From Porphyromonadaceae bacterium UBA7180 (GTDB taxonomy: Bacteria; Bacteroidota; Bacteroidia; Bacteroidales; Muribaculaceae), in the NCBI GenBank assembly GCA_002491165.1, contig DKVK01000081.1:1-10381 (forward strand): 10,381 bases of DNA. Direction: 5' to 3'. This document shows, piece after piece, positions 1 to 9,434 of this stretch; position 1 is the stretch's first letter; each line of letters opens with the position of its first letter. A model generated the notes under the pieces. The model saw only the letters and a program-made list of their open reading frames with translations. It was not told the origin of the DNA and did no database searches. Made by a program: the position numbers and the translations under genes.

Positions 1-1413
1 GTCAAAGTCGGCGTTGAAGGCGGTACATGCCAGCGGGTGGAGCTGGATAGCCTTGCCCTCGATCATCTTGGGCTGGAAGGCCTGGATACCGAGGCGGTGC
101 AGTGTAGGGGCACGGTTGAGCAGCACGGGGTGCCCTTTCATCACGTATTCGAGGATGTCCCATACAACCGGTTCCTTGCGGTCCACGATTTTCTTGGCGC
201 TCTTGACGGTCTTCACGATGCCGCGCTCTATGAGGCGGCGTATAATGAAGGGCTTGTAGAGCTCGGCGGCCATGAGTTTGGGGATACCGCACTCGTGCAT
301 CTTCAGCTCGGGGCCAACCACGATTACGGAACGTGCGGAGTAGTCCACACGTTTACCGAGCAAGTTCTGGCGGAAACGTCCCTGCTTGCCTTTCAGAGAG
401 TCGGAAAGGGACTTGAGGGGACGGTTGACGTCGCTCTTGACCGCCGACGATTTGCGGGAGTTGTCGAGCAGGGAGTCGACGGCCTCCTGGAGAAGACGCT
501 TCTCGTTGCGGAGGATGACCTCCGGAGCCTGTATTTCGATGAGTCGTTTAAGACGGTTGTTGCGGATGATGACACGACGGTAGAGGTCGTTGATGTCGGA
601 AGTGGCGAAGCGTCCGCCGTCGAGCGGCACGAGGGGACGGAGTTCGGGGGGAATAACCGGGACGGTCTTGAGAATCATCCACTCCGGCTTGTTACGGTCG
701 GCCGACGAGAGGAACGAGTTGACCACCTGGAGGCGTTTCAGGGCCTCGGTCTTGCGCTGCTGCGAGCCGTTGCAGTCGGCCGTCACCTTGAGGTCGGCGG
801 CAAGCTTGGTGAGGTCGAGTTCCTGGAGCAGGTCATAGACCGCCTCTGCGCCCATCTTGGCGACGAACTTGTTAGGGTCGCCGTCTTCCAGAGCGTCGTT
901 TTCGTCGCCTATTCTGTCCATGATGTCGAGATATTCCTCCTCGGTAAGCAGGTCGAGCTTCTGGGTGTCGGTCTGACCGGGGTTGAGCACGATGTAGCGC
1001 TCGTAGTAGATCACCGAGTCGAGCTTCTTGGAAGGAAGGCCCAGAAGGTAGCCGATTTTGTTCGGTAGCGAGCGGAAGTACCAGATGTGGGCCACGGGCA
1101 CCACCAGTTCTATGTGGCCCATGCGTTCGCGGCGCACCTTCTTCTCGGTAACTTCCACGCCGCAACGGTCGCAGACGATACCTTTGTAGCGGATGCGTTT
1201 GTACTTGCCGCAATGGCACTCGTAGTCCTTCACCGGACCGAAGATTTTCTCGCAGAACAGGCCGTCGCGTTCCGGCTTGTACGTACGATAGTTGATGGTC
1301 TCGGGTTTGAGAACCTCTCCCGACGAGCTTTTCTTGATCTCCTCGGGAGATGCAAGTCCGATCGTGATTCGCGAGAAGTTGCTCTTTATTTTATTATCTT
1401 TTCTAAAGGCCAT
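1..1413 (-). CDS. rpoC: DNA-directed RNA polymerase subunit beta' (N-terminal part, cut by window edge)
   Basis: This is the first 471 codons of the beta' subunit of RNA polymerase, which with beta forms the active-site cleft. I translated the minus strand from the ATG at 1411-1413 and found no stop or frameshift down to base 1. The N-terminal zinc ribbon is intact, with cysteines at residues 66, 68, 81 and 84 (CHCG followed by CDRCG). Further on are the clamp helices region, the segment RQNLLGKRVDYSARSVIVVG and the NRAPTLHRLGIQAFQP segment typical of beta'. The window ends at FNADFD (residues 466-471), so two of the three Mg-binding aspartates of NADFDGD are inside and the third is just outside. 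The region before the ATG is A-rich with no Shine-Dalgarno site, as is usual in Bacteroidota. It lies 236 bp after rpoB and is probably co-transcribed with it. Full-length family members have roughly 1,400 residues, so about two thirds is missing because of the window edge, not decay. Confidence 0.98.
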   Translation of the reverse strand, partial: MAFRKDNKIKSNFSRITIGLASPEEIKKSSSGEVLKPETINYRTYKPERDGLFCEKIFGPVKDYECHCGKYKRIRYKGIVCDRCGVEVTEKKVRRERMGHIELVVPVAHIWYFRSLPNKIGYLLGLPSKKLDSVIYYERYIVLNPGQTDTQKLDLLTEEEYLDIMDRIGDENDALEDGDPNKFVAKMGAEAVYDLLQELDLTKLAADLKVTADCNGSQQRKTEALKRLQVVNSFLSSADRNKPEWMILKTVPVIPPELRPLVPLDGGRFATSDINDLYRRVIIRNNRLKRLIEIQAPEVILRNEKRLLQEAVDSLLDNSRKSSAVKSDVNRPLKSLSDSLKGKQGRFRQNLLGKRVDYSARSVIVVGPELKMHECGIPKLMAAELYKPFIIRRLIERGIVKTVKSAKKIVDRKEPVVWDILEYVMKGHPVLLNRAPTLHRLGIQAFQPKMIEGKAIQLHPLACTAFNADFD

Positions 1414-1588
1414 ATATCGTTGTTTCTTTCAAATTCTGTTTTTTGACCGGTGTCACTTTTGCCGTTTCCGCATTCGGGGGAAATCCTTTCAGACTGCGGC
1501 TTGTACCGCCATTTCGGGAACGCATGCGCTTTGCCTGCTCTCCCCTTGCGGCTGCTTTCGGCGGCAACTCCGGATTATATTTTTCCAT
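1403..1588 (-). CDS. Doubtful small ORF between rpoB and rpoC (61 aa, basic)
   Basis: An ATG-initiated frame of 61 codons fills most of the rpoB-rpoC spacer and ends with TAG inside rpoC, overlapping its first 11 bases. The frame could be extended upstream to a GTG at 1612, but that start lies inside a hairpin loop. The product would be rich in Lys, Arg, Pro and Asn. It has no membrane segment or recognisable domain. Its third codon positions are about half G/C by hand count, much lower than in rpoB, and the bases before the ATG are not A-rich. Both points argue against a real gene. In its favour, the overlap with the rpoC start would allow translational coupling, and it fills an otherwise unexplained spacer. 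I do not recognise the protein. Most likely it is a chance frame. Confidence 0.15.
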   Translation of the reverse strand: MEKYNPELPPKAAARGEQAKRMRSRNGGTSRSLKGFPPNAETAKVTPVKKQNLKETTIYGL

Positions 1589-1600
1589 TATGCCCCGCGC

Positions 1601-1629
1601 GGTCCCGGACACAACTATGGTCCGGAACC
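1601..1629 (-). other. Intercistronic hairpin after rpoB
   Basis: A 10-bp inverted repeat (1601-1610 with 1620-1629) has a 9-base loop. In the minus-strand transcript all ten positions pair, nine as Watson-Crick pairs and one as G-U. It starts 20 bases after the rpoB stop. No U run follows it, so it is not a classical intrinsic terminator. It could be an RNA-processing or stability element, or a pause site, in the rpoB-rpoC transcript. The pairing is seen directly and the role is inferred. Confidence 0.55.
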
Positions 1630-1649
1630 GACAGGCGGCATATTTTATT

Positions 1650-5465
<3,816 letters not shown>

Positions 5466-5486
5466 TTGGGTAGGTTTTGGGTTGTT

Positions 5487-5552
5487 TCACCGCAGACTGG
5501 CCGCGGTGTCGAGGATGAGAGTGTTATTTTCGAGGCGAGAGAATATCTTCAT
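5487..5552 (-). other. Possible short leader ORF just before rpoB (21 codons)
   Basis: An ATG at 5550-5552 opens a 21-codon frame that ends with TGA at 5487-5489, 21 bases before the rpoB start. The peptide begins MKIFSRLENN. An A-containing stretch precedes the ATG. Its 3' end lies inside the small hairpin at 5488-5508, so its translation could affect the folding of the rpoB start region. No clear codon run or conserved motif points to a known leader peptide. Short frames of this size are common by chance, so this is only a candidate. Confidence 0.12.
5488..5508 (-). other. Small hairpin upstream of the rpoB start
   Basis: Six perfectly paired bases (5488-5493 with 5503-5508) enclose a 9-base loop, 22 bases upstream of the rpoB ATG in the transcript. 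The stem is GC-rich, while the segment between it and the start codon is A-rich and unpaired. It could shape access of the ribosome to rpoB. No U run follows it, so it is not a terminator. Confidence 0.35.
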
Positions 5553-5850
5553 GAGTTTTCACTTCCGGAATTTATCCGTTCGGGGGATTACCTTCCGGCT
5601 GAATACCTCTATATGTCTCCGGACGAAGAGAGGCTGCCGTGCGGAGGGTATAGGTGTAGCGACTTGCAATCGACACAGGTAAAGCCCGGGCCCGGGTCGC
5701 ATAGGGGGGAATCTTACGACATCTTATTGAAGAAAAACCTTTTCTGATGAGAAAAACTAATCGAATAATGCCTTGGATTCTGCCGATATTAGCGCTATAT
5801 GCGGAGATTATTGTCCACTATTCACGCAAAGGCCTATAACCTATACGGAC

Positions 5851-5882
5851 ATACTGAGCCAATGCAGGGTCTCTGTCAGTAT
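5851..5882 (-). other. Inverted repeat in the rplL-rpoB spacer
   Basis: Seven perfectly complementary bases (5851-5857 with 5876-5882) enclose 18 bases that can form a further short stem. A repeat this size is weak and may be chance. It is listed because it lies in the long unexplained spacer and could be part of a structured leader RNA. Confidence 0.25.
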
Positions 5883-6105
5883 AAATTACATGCCAATTAG
5901 AGTTACGGTTTCTTAATTCCTCTTAAAGTTCCTTTACCTAAAGCATTCCTGTCTGCCAACCGCAGTTATCGAATTTTCCATGGTCTTACTTCCCGAGGCT
6001 TACACTACCAATAAGATTGCTGACCAAGTATAAGTGGTTTCTCCGAATATGCGTAGCGCCGAGAATTTACTTACGTCATAAGGCCGCAGAGGCAGTATCA
6101 CTTTA

Positions 6106-6160
6106 GTTGGTTTGGAAATCGCTCGGAACATTACCCGCCGCTTCTTAAGTCCAAACCAGC
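6106..6160 (-). other. Stem-loop in the rplL-rpoB spacer, candidate structured RNA
   Basis: An 11-bp inverted repeat (6106-6116 with 6150-6160) has ten Watson-Crick pairs and one G-U or T-G pair, around a 33-base loop. It lies about 50 bases after the rplL terminator. It lacks a U run in either direction, so it is not a terminator. It may be part of a leader RNA or a protein-binding site. The pairing is visible and any function is inference. Confidence 0.4.
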
Positions 6161-6207
6161 CGGAATACCGATGACACTCGTGGAGAAGCGAAGCAAAGGA
6201 ATTAGAG

Positions 6208-6250
6208 AAAAAAGGTTAAGAACGCGTGCGTGCGCAGTCGTTCTTAACCT
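6208..6250 (-). terminator. Intrinsic terminator after rplL
   Basis: A perfect 12-bp stem (6239-6250 pairs with 6213-6224, arms AGGTTAAGAACG and its complement) encloses a 14-base loop. A run of six U follows in the minus-strand transcript (6208-6213, the first pairing in the stem). It starts 21 bases after the rplL stop. The opposite face carries a run of five T, so it could also stop transcription coming from the other side. It should end or strongly attenuate transcription of the secE-nusG-rplKAJL unit before rpoB. E. coli has a partial attenuator at the same place between rplL and rpoB. Confidence 0.88.
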
Positions 6251-6271
6251 ATTTTTCAGCAGGGAGCTGTA

Positions 6272-6646
6272 TTATTTGAGTTCAACTTCTGCGCCTGCCT
6301 CTTCGAGCTGTTTCTTCATGCCCTCGGCTTCAGCTTTGGGGAGACCTTCCTTAACAACGCCGGGAGCGCCGTCAACGAGAGCTTTAGCGTCTTTCAGGCC
6401 GAGACCTGTGAGCTCTTTCACGAGCTTAACGACAGCGAGTTTCGAAGCGCCCGGAGCCTTCAGAACTACGTCGAAATTGGATTTTTCTTCAACAGCCTCG
6501 CCACCGGCTGCGCCACCTGCTGCTACTGCTACTGCTGCTGCGGCGGGCTCGATGCCGTACTCTTCTTTGAGGATCTGGGCCAGTTCGTTTACTTCTTTTA
6601 CGGTCAGGTTAACCAATTGGTCTGCAAATGCTTTCAAATCTGCCAT
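6272..6646 (-). CDS. rplL: 50S ribosomal protein L7/L12
   Basis: L7/L12 is the multi-copy, flexible stalk protein that recruits EF-Tu, EF-G and other translational GTPases to the ribosome. At 124 residues it has the usual length. Residues 1-33 form the helical dimerisation and L10-binding domain. Residues 34-52 are the Ala/Gly-rich flexible hinge. Residues 55-124 form the globular factor-binding domain, with the conserved KLAVVKLVKELTGLGLKDAK region (69-88) followed by LVDGAP. It is the last gene before a strong terminator. Its start is preceded by a very A-rich segment, unlike the other genes here, which would suit the higher synthesis needed for several copies per ribosome. The start MADLKAFADQ matches family members. 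Confidence 0.99.
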   Translation of the reverse strand: MADLKAFADQLVNLTVKEVNELAQILKEEYGIEPAAAAVAVAAGGAAGGEAVEEKSNFDVVLKAPGASKLAVVKLVKELTGLGLKDAKALVDGAPGVVKEGLPKAEAEGMKKQLEEAGAEVELK

Positions 6647-6674
6647 TGTAGTATTTGTTTTTTTGTTTTTTTAC
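6647..6674 (-). promoter_or_regulatory. A-rich translation initiation region of rplL
   Basis: The transcript just before the rplL ATG is almost only A with a few C and T. It includes two runs of seven A, and there is no Shine-Dalgarno motif. In Bacteroidota, A-rich, unstructured sequence upstream of the start is known to favour strong initiation. L7/L12 is needed in several copies per ribosome while L10 is needed once. The tract is therefore a plausible reason for higher translation of rplL than of rplJ on the same mRNA. Confidence 0.5.
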
Positions 6675-6684
6675 GATGTGAATT

Positions 6685-7203
6685 TTACTTGTTGGAGAGA
6701 GTTTCGAGGATGCCATGCAGCTTGTTGCCACCTGACTGGAGAGCGCTGATAACGTTCTTCGCGGGCGACTGGAGAAGTCCGATGACGTCGGCGATGAGTT
6801 CGTTCTTGCTCTTGATATGGGCGAGGGTCTCCAACTGGTCCTCACCGATGTATACTGTCTCTTCAACGAACGCTCCTTTGAGCATCGGAAGGGTTTCGTC
6901 TTTCTGACGGAATTTCTTGATCAGCTTGGCAGGAGCGTTGCCTGTGTTGCTGAGCATGAGAGTAGTTTCGCCGTGGAGTGTGTCATACAGACCCGAGTAA
7001 TCAATTTCTGCAGCTTCGAGGGCGATTTTCAGAAGCGTGTTCTTCACACACATCATCTTGACATCGCTTTTGAAGCACTCGCGGCGCAGTGCGCTTGTCT
7101 TCTCTGCGTTAAGCCCTGCGGTCTGGGTAAGATAGAGGCAGCTGTATTCGCCGATGGTTTTCCCTATCTTCTCTATGATAATAGCTTTATCTTCCTTTTT
7201 CAT
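6685..7203 (-). CDS. rplJ: 50S ribosomal protein L10
   Basis: L10 anchors the L7/L12 dimers to the L11-binding region of 23S rRNA and forms the base of the ribosomal stalk. It has 172 residues, a normal length. The N-terminal rRNA-binding domain contains the conserved VKNTLLKIAL at 53-62. The middle part has MLKGAFVE (107-114). The C-terminal helix that carries L7/L12 begins near LLQSPAKNVISAL (143-155). The gene lies 20 bp after rplA and 38 bp before rplL. In E. coli the L10-L12 complex represses translation of its own mRNA through a long leader. The short rplA-rplJ gap here leaves no room for such a leader directly upstream. Confidence 0.99.
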   Translation of the reverse strand: MKKEDKAIIIEKIGKTIGEYSCLYLTQTAGLNAEKTSALRRECFKSDVKMMCVKNTLLKIALEAAEIDYSGLYDTLHGETTLMLSNTGNAPAKLIKKFRQKDETLPMLKGAFVEETVYIGEDQLETLAHIKSKNELIADVIGLLQSPAKNVISALQSGGNKLHGILETLSNK

Positions 7204-7223
7204 ATCTAAGTCGGTTTACAGGG

Positions 7224-7919
7224 TTATTCTGCGATTGATTTGGTGTCAACCTTTACGCCGGGGCTCATGGTCGACGAAAGATAAATGCTCTTGATATAGG
7301 TACCCTTGGCAGTGGCCGGTTTGAGTTTTATCAGAGTGTTGATGAATTCGCGGGCATTGTCGGTCATGGCTTCCGGTGAGAAGCTTACCTTGCCGATGGA
7401 GGCATGGACGATGCCGGTCTTGTCAACCTTGAAGTCAATCTTACCCTGCTTAACTTCCTTGACGGCCTTGGCGACATCCATGGTCACTGTACCGCTCTTG
7501 GGGTTAGGCATAAGTCCGCGGGGACCGAGGATGCGACCGAGGGGACCGATCTTACCCATGATGGCAGGCTGGGTGATGATGACGTCAACGTCGGTCCAGC
7601 CGCCTTTGATCTTCTGGATATACTCGTCGAGACCTACATAGTCGGCGCCGGCCTCTTTAGCAGCAGCCTCGGCGTCAGGGTTGCAAAGCACCAGGACGCG
7701 TACCTGTTTACCGGTGCCGTGGGGCAGGGAAACGACGCCGCGCACCATCTGGTTGGCCTTGCGGGGGTCAACGCCCAGACGGACGTCTATGTCAAGAGAG
7801 GAATCGAATTTGGTGTAGGTGATTTCCTTAACCTTTTCGGCAGCCTCTGCTAAAGTGTAAGCTTTCCCAGGTTCAATCTTCGACAAAGCCAACTTTTGAT
7901 TTTTTGTCAGTTTACTCAT
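7224..7919 (-). CDS. rplA: 50S ribosomal protein L1
   Basis: L1 binds 23S rRNA at the E-site stalk and helps deacylated tRNA leave. In many bacteria it also represses translation of its own operon. It has 231 residues, the usual length. The signature GRILGPRGLMPNPKSGT lies at 128-144, within domain II. The segment VRGVVSLPHGTGK (59-71) and the C-terminal SIYLSSTMSPGVKVD (211-225) are also typical. The start MSKLTKNQK lies 15 bp after the rplK stop, so the two genes are almost certainly on one mRNA. Confidence 0.99.
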   Translation of the reverse strand: MSKLTKNQKLALSKIEPGKAYTLAEAAEKVKEITYTKFDSSLDIDVRLGVDPRKANQMVRGVVSLPHGTGKQVRVLVLCNPDAEAAAKEAGADYVGLDEYIQKIKGGWTDVDVIITQPAIMGKIGPLGRILGPRGLMPNPKSGTVTMDVAKAVKEVKQGKIDFKVDKTGIVHASIGKVSFSPEAMTDNAREFINTLIKLKPATAKGTYIKSIYLSSTMSPGVKVDTKSIAE

Positions 7920-7934
7920 TTTGCTTGAAGATTT

Positions 7935-8378
7935 TTAGTTTGATTCAGGGAATGCACCCTTGACAGTTATACCCATGCTGCGCGCGGTGCCGGCTACCAT
8001 ACGCATAGCAGACTCCACAGTGAAACAGTTTAAGTCAGGCATTTTGTCTTCGGCAATTGTCTTGACCTGTTCCCAGGTGATTTCGGCTACTTTGGTGCGG
8101 TTGGGCTGTGCCGAGCCGCTTTTGATTTTGGCTGCTTCCTTAAGCTGCACTGCTACCGGGGGAGTCTTGACAATGAAGTCGAAGCTCTTGTCCGAATAGT
8201 AGCTGATGACCACGGGAAGTACCTTTCCAGCCTTATCCTGAGTGCGGGCATTGAATTGCTTGCAAAATTCCATGATATTGATACCCTTGGAACCCAGTGC
8301 GGGACCTACGGGCGGCGAAGGGTTTGCAGCTCCGCCTTTAATCTGCAATTTAATCTGTCCAGCAAGTTCTTTTGCCAT
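7935..8378 (-). CDS. rplK: 50S ribosomal protein L11
   Basis: L11 binds the GTPase-associated centre of 23S rRNA and takes part in factor-dependent GTP hydrolysis and the stringent response. It has 147 residues, close to the usual 140-148. The N-terminal proline-rich motif GGAANPSPPVGPALG (15-29), followed by GINIMEFCKQFN (32-43), is intact. This is the region where thiopeptide antibiotics act. The C-terminal rRNA-binding domain has the MVAGTARSMGI segment (127-137). A 64-bp gap with an inverted repeat separates it from nusG. The bases before the ATG are A-rich. Confidence 0.99.
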   Translation of the reverse strand: MAKELAGQIKLQIKGGAANPSPPVGPALGSKGINIMEFCKQFNARTQDKAGKVLPVVISYYSDKSFDFIVKTPPVAVQLKEAAKIKSGSAQPNRTKVAEITWEQVKTIAEDKMPDLNCFTVESAMRMVAGTARSMGITVKGAFPESN

Positions 8379-8392
8379 TTCTGTTTGTTTTA

Positions 8393-8436
8393 ATGTTGTT
8401 TAAATCAGAGAACACGGTATCGAAGCGTAACAACAT
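8393..8436 (-). promoter_or_regulatory. Inverted repeat in the nusG-rplK spacer, possible leader structure
   Basis: Eight perfectly complementary bases (8393-8400 with 8429-8436) enclose 28 bases between nusG and rplK. In E. coli and many other bacteria, L1 represses the rplK-rplA mRNA through a structure just upstream of rplK that mimics its rRNA site. The position fits that role, but I could not confirm the specific L1-binding bulge. The structure also has no U run, so it is not a terminator. Confidence 0.3.
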
Positions 8437-8442
8437 CGACAC

Positions 8443-9093
8443 TTATTCCCTTTCCACTTGGGAGTTTTCCAACTCAAGGTCAACCATACGGTCAAAAATC
8501 TTAATCTCGACCTTAAGTTTCTTACGGTCCTGATTAACCTCCTTGACCTCGCCGCGGAAGCCGTTGAAGGCACCGAAGGTAACCTTAACGTGTTCGCCGG
8601 GCATGAAGTTCTCGCCGTCGGTTTCCTGCATTTCCATGAGGTTATCGGCGGCTCCCAGCATTCTCATCACCTCCTTCTCGCGCAGCATCTCGGGTTCCGA
8701 GTTCTTGGCCCGTCCACGCAGGAAGTCAATGACATTGGTGGTGTTGCGCAACTCGTACTGCACCTCTCCGGGCAGTTTGTAGAAAACGGTGGTACTACCC
8801 TCCTTGCCGCGGGTCTCTGTCTTTACCAGACGGCATTCCACAAAAACATACCCGCTATAGAGAGTGCGCTGCTTGAGCACCTTCTTGCCATTGCGAGTTT
8901 GATAAACCGGTTCAGTAGGAATCAAGACTTGGAATACGTAACGTCCGAGGTCGGTGTTGCGGATGGCGGCGTCAAGGATTTCCTTGACTTTCGCTTCCTT
9001 GCCTGAGATGGCACGCAATACAAACCAACCTCGCTTCACATTCTGTGTGCCGGCAGCGTTCTGAACGTCTGCCCCGGTCATTTCGTCAGCCAT
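8443..9093 (-). CDS. nusG: Transcription elongation factor NusG
   Basis: NusG binds RNA polymerase at the clamp and reduces pausing. Its C-terminal domain links polymerase to Rho or to ribosomal protein S10. It has 216 residues, somewhat longer than E. coli NusG (181). The NGN domain begins at WFVLRAISGKEAKV (23-36) and includes QRTLYSGYVFVEC (75-87). The KOW domain spans about 164-216, with FMPGEHVKVTFGAFNGFRGEVKEV at its start. A polar N-terminal extension of about 20 residues and an insertion near 92-115 in the NGN domain account for the extra length. Methionines at 1 and 5 both fit as starts. I kept the first because it lies 18 bp after secE and is preceded by ordinary spacing. It is likely co-transcribed with secE. 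Confidence 0.98.
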   Translation of the reverse strand: MADEMTGADVQNAAGTQNVKRGWFVLRAISGKEAKVKEILDAAIRNTDLGRYVFQVLIPTEPVYQTRNGKKVLKQRTLYSGYVFVECRLVKTETRGKEGSTTVFYKLPGEVQYELRNTTNVIDFLRGRAKNSEPEMLREKEVMRMLGAADNLMEMQETDGENFMPGEHVKVTFGAFNGFRGEVKEVNQDRKKLKVEIKIFDRMVDLELENSQVERE

Positions 9094-9111
9094 TGATGTC
9101 TACTGTAATGA

Positions 9112-9303
9112 TTAGAAACTGAGACTGTAGATTAACTCCATTAAACGGTTGAACACCCAGTCAACAACCCATATGAAAGCTGCGATGATGATGGAAGCTA
9201 TCAACACGAGCATGGCGCTGTTGACCAGCTGTTTTTGAGTCGGCCAAGAAACCTTATAAACGAGTTCGTTATAAGATTCCTTTATATCTTTTACTAATTT
9301 CAT
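9112..9303 (-). CDS. secE: Preprotein translocase subunit SecE
   Basis: SecE is the small clamp subunit of the SecYEG channel in the inner membrane. The product has 63 residues, the short single-span form found outside enterobacteria. It starts MKLVKDIKESYNEL. It then has the conserved amphipathic motif VSWPTQKQL (18-26) and one membrane helix (about 27-51, rich in Leu, Ile, Ala and Val). The frame stays open upstream to a GTG at 9348, but that extension runs through the tRNA gene and has no homology to SecE. The ATG at 9303, 15 bases after the tRNA, is therefore the better start. The gene sits next to nusG, as in most bacteria. Confidence 0.97.
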   Translation of the reverse strand: MKLVKDIKESYNELVYKVSWPTQKQLVNSAMLVLIASIIIAAFIWVVDWVFNRLMELIYSLSF

Positions 9304-9318
9304 TTTCTGTCCTGTTTG

Positions 9319-9391
9319 CACGGGAAGAGAGGCTCGAACTCCCGACACCTGGTTTTGGAGACCAGTGCTCTACCGACTGAGCTATTCCCGT
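9319..9391 (-). tRNA. trnW: tRNA-Trp (anticodon CCA)
   Basis: A complete cloverleaf of 73 bases can be folded. The acceptor stem has seven perfect pairs (ACGGGAA with TTCCCGT). The D arm carries GCTCAGTCGGTAGAGC. The anticodon stem CTGGT/ACCAG holds the loop CTCCAAA with anticodon CCA. The T arm contains TTCGAGC with one G-T pair in the stem. The discriminator base is G, which bacterial tryptophanyl-tRNA synthetase requires. The 3' CCA is not encoded and must be added by the CCA-adding enzyme. The gene lies between tuf and secE, a common arrangement, and was probably cut from a longer transcript that continues into secE. Confidence 0.98.
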
Positions 9392-9395
9392 ATGT

Positions 9396-9434
9396 AGCGG
9401 GGCTTTCACCATTCACTGTGGGCGAAGCCCCGCT
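9396..9434 (-). other. Strong hairpin between tuf and tRNA-Trp
   Basis: A perfect 10-bp GC-rich stem (9396-9405 with 9425-9434, arm AGCGGGGCTT) has a 19-base loop and ends four bases before the tRNA 5' end. In the transcribed direction no U run follows it, so it does not look like a terminator for tuf. It could instead guide RNA processing between the tuf mRNA and the tRNA. On the opposite strand it is followed by a T-rich tail (GTTTTGTGTTT), but no gene reads that way. The rest of the 98-bp spacer has no recognisable promoter. Confidence 0.6.

Larger units (their letters stand above)
5466..6271 (-). other. Long non-coding spacer between rplL and rpoB (likely rpoBC leader or promoter region)
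   Basis: This 806-bp stretch has no gene I can support. It opens, in the direction of transcription, with the rplL terminator. By hand count, sampled 60-base lines in the middle (5761-5820, 5881-5940, 6001-6060) are 30-43% G+C, against about 67% in a sampled rpoB line. All minus-strand frames are broken by stops. Inverted repeats are present at 6106-6160, 5851-5882 and 5488-5508, and a 12-bp palindrome of alternating CCC and GGG at 5685-5696. I looked on the minus strand for the Bacteroidota promoter (TTTG at -33, TAnnTTTG at -7). I found only one-mismatch -7 candidates (near 6025 and 5757) without a good -33 partner, so the promoter is not located. No tRNA, RNase P RNA or tmRNA signature is visible. 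The stretch nevertheless has to hold the signals that drive rpoBC, or control read-through into it. Confidence 0.7.

Noticed and set aside
37..1068. Long plus-strand open frame (343 codons) opposite rpoC
   Set aside because: It lies in exact codon register with rpoC on the other strand. Such frames stay open because the complementary codons (TTA, CTA, TCA) are rare in GC-rich genes. rpoC is unmistakable.
1586..1629. Intrinsic terminator between rpoB and rpoC
   Set aside because: A good stem is present, but no U run follows it in the transcript, and rpoC appears to depend on read-through from rpoB.
5731..5756. Possible switch of alternating AGAAAA and TTTTCT segments
   Set aside because: The stems have six pairs, almost all A-T, and would be very unstable. 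There is no supporting context.
5466..6207. Structural RNA gene (tRNA, tmRNA, RNase P RNA) in the spacer
   Set aside because: No T-arm motif with a matching acceptor stem, and none of the conserved RNase P or tmRNA blocks I looked for, could be found on either strand.
6171..6749. Plus-strand open frame opposite rplL
   Set aside because: Its Ser/Ala/Thr-rich translation is the complement of the Ala-rich rplL hinge, and it runs through the terminator.
9304..9348. Longer SecE with a GTG start at 9348
   Set aside because: The added 15 residues are encoded by the 3' half of tRNA-Trp. The ATG at 9303 fits the family length.
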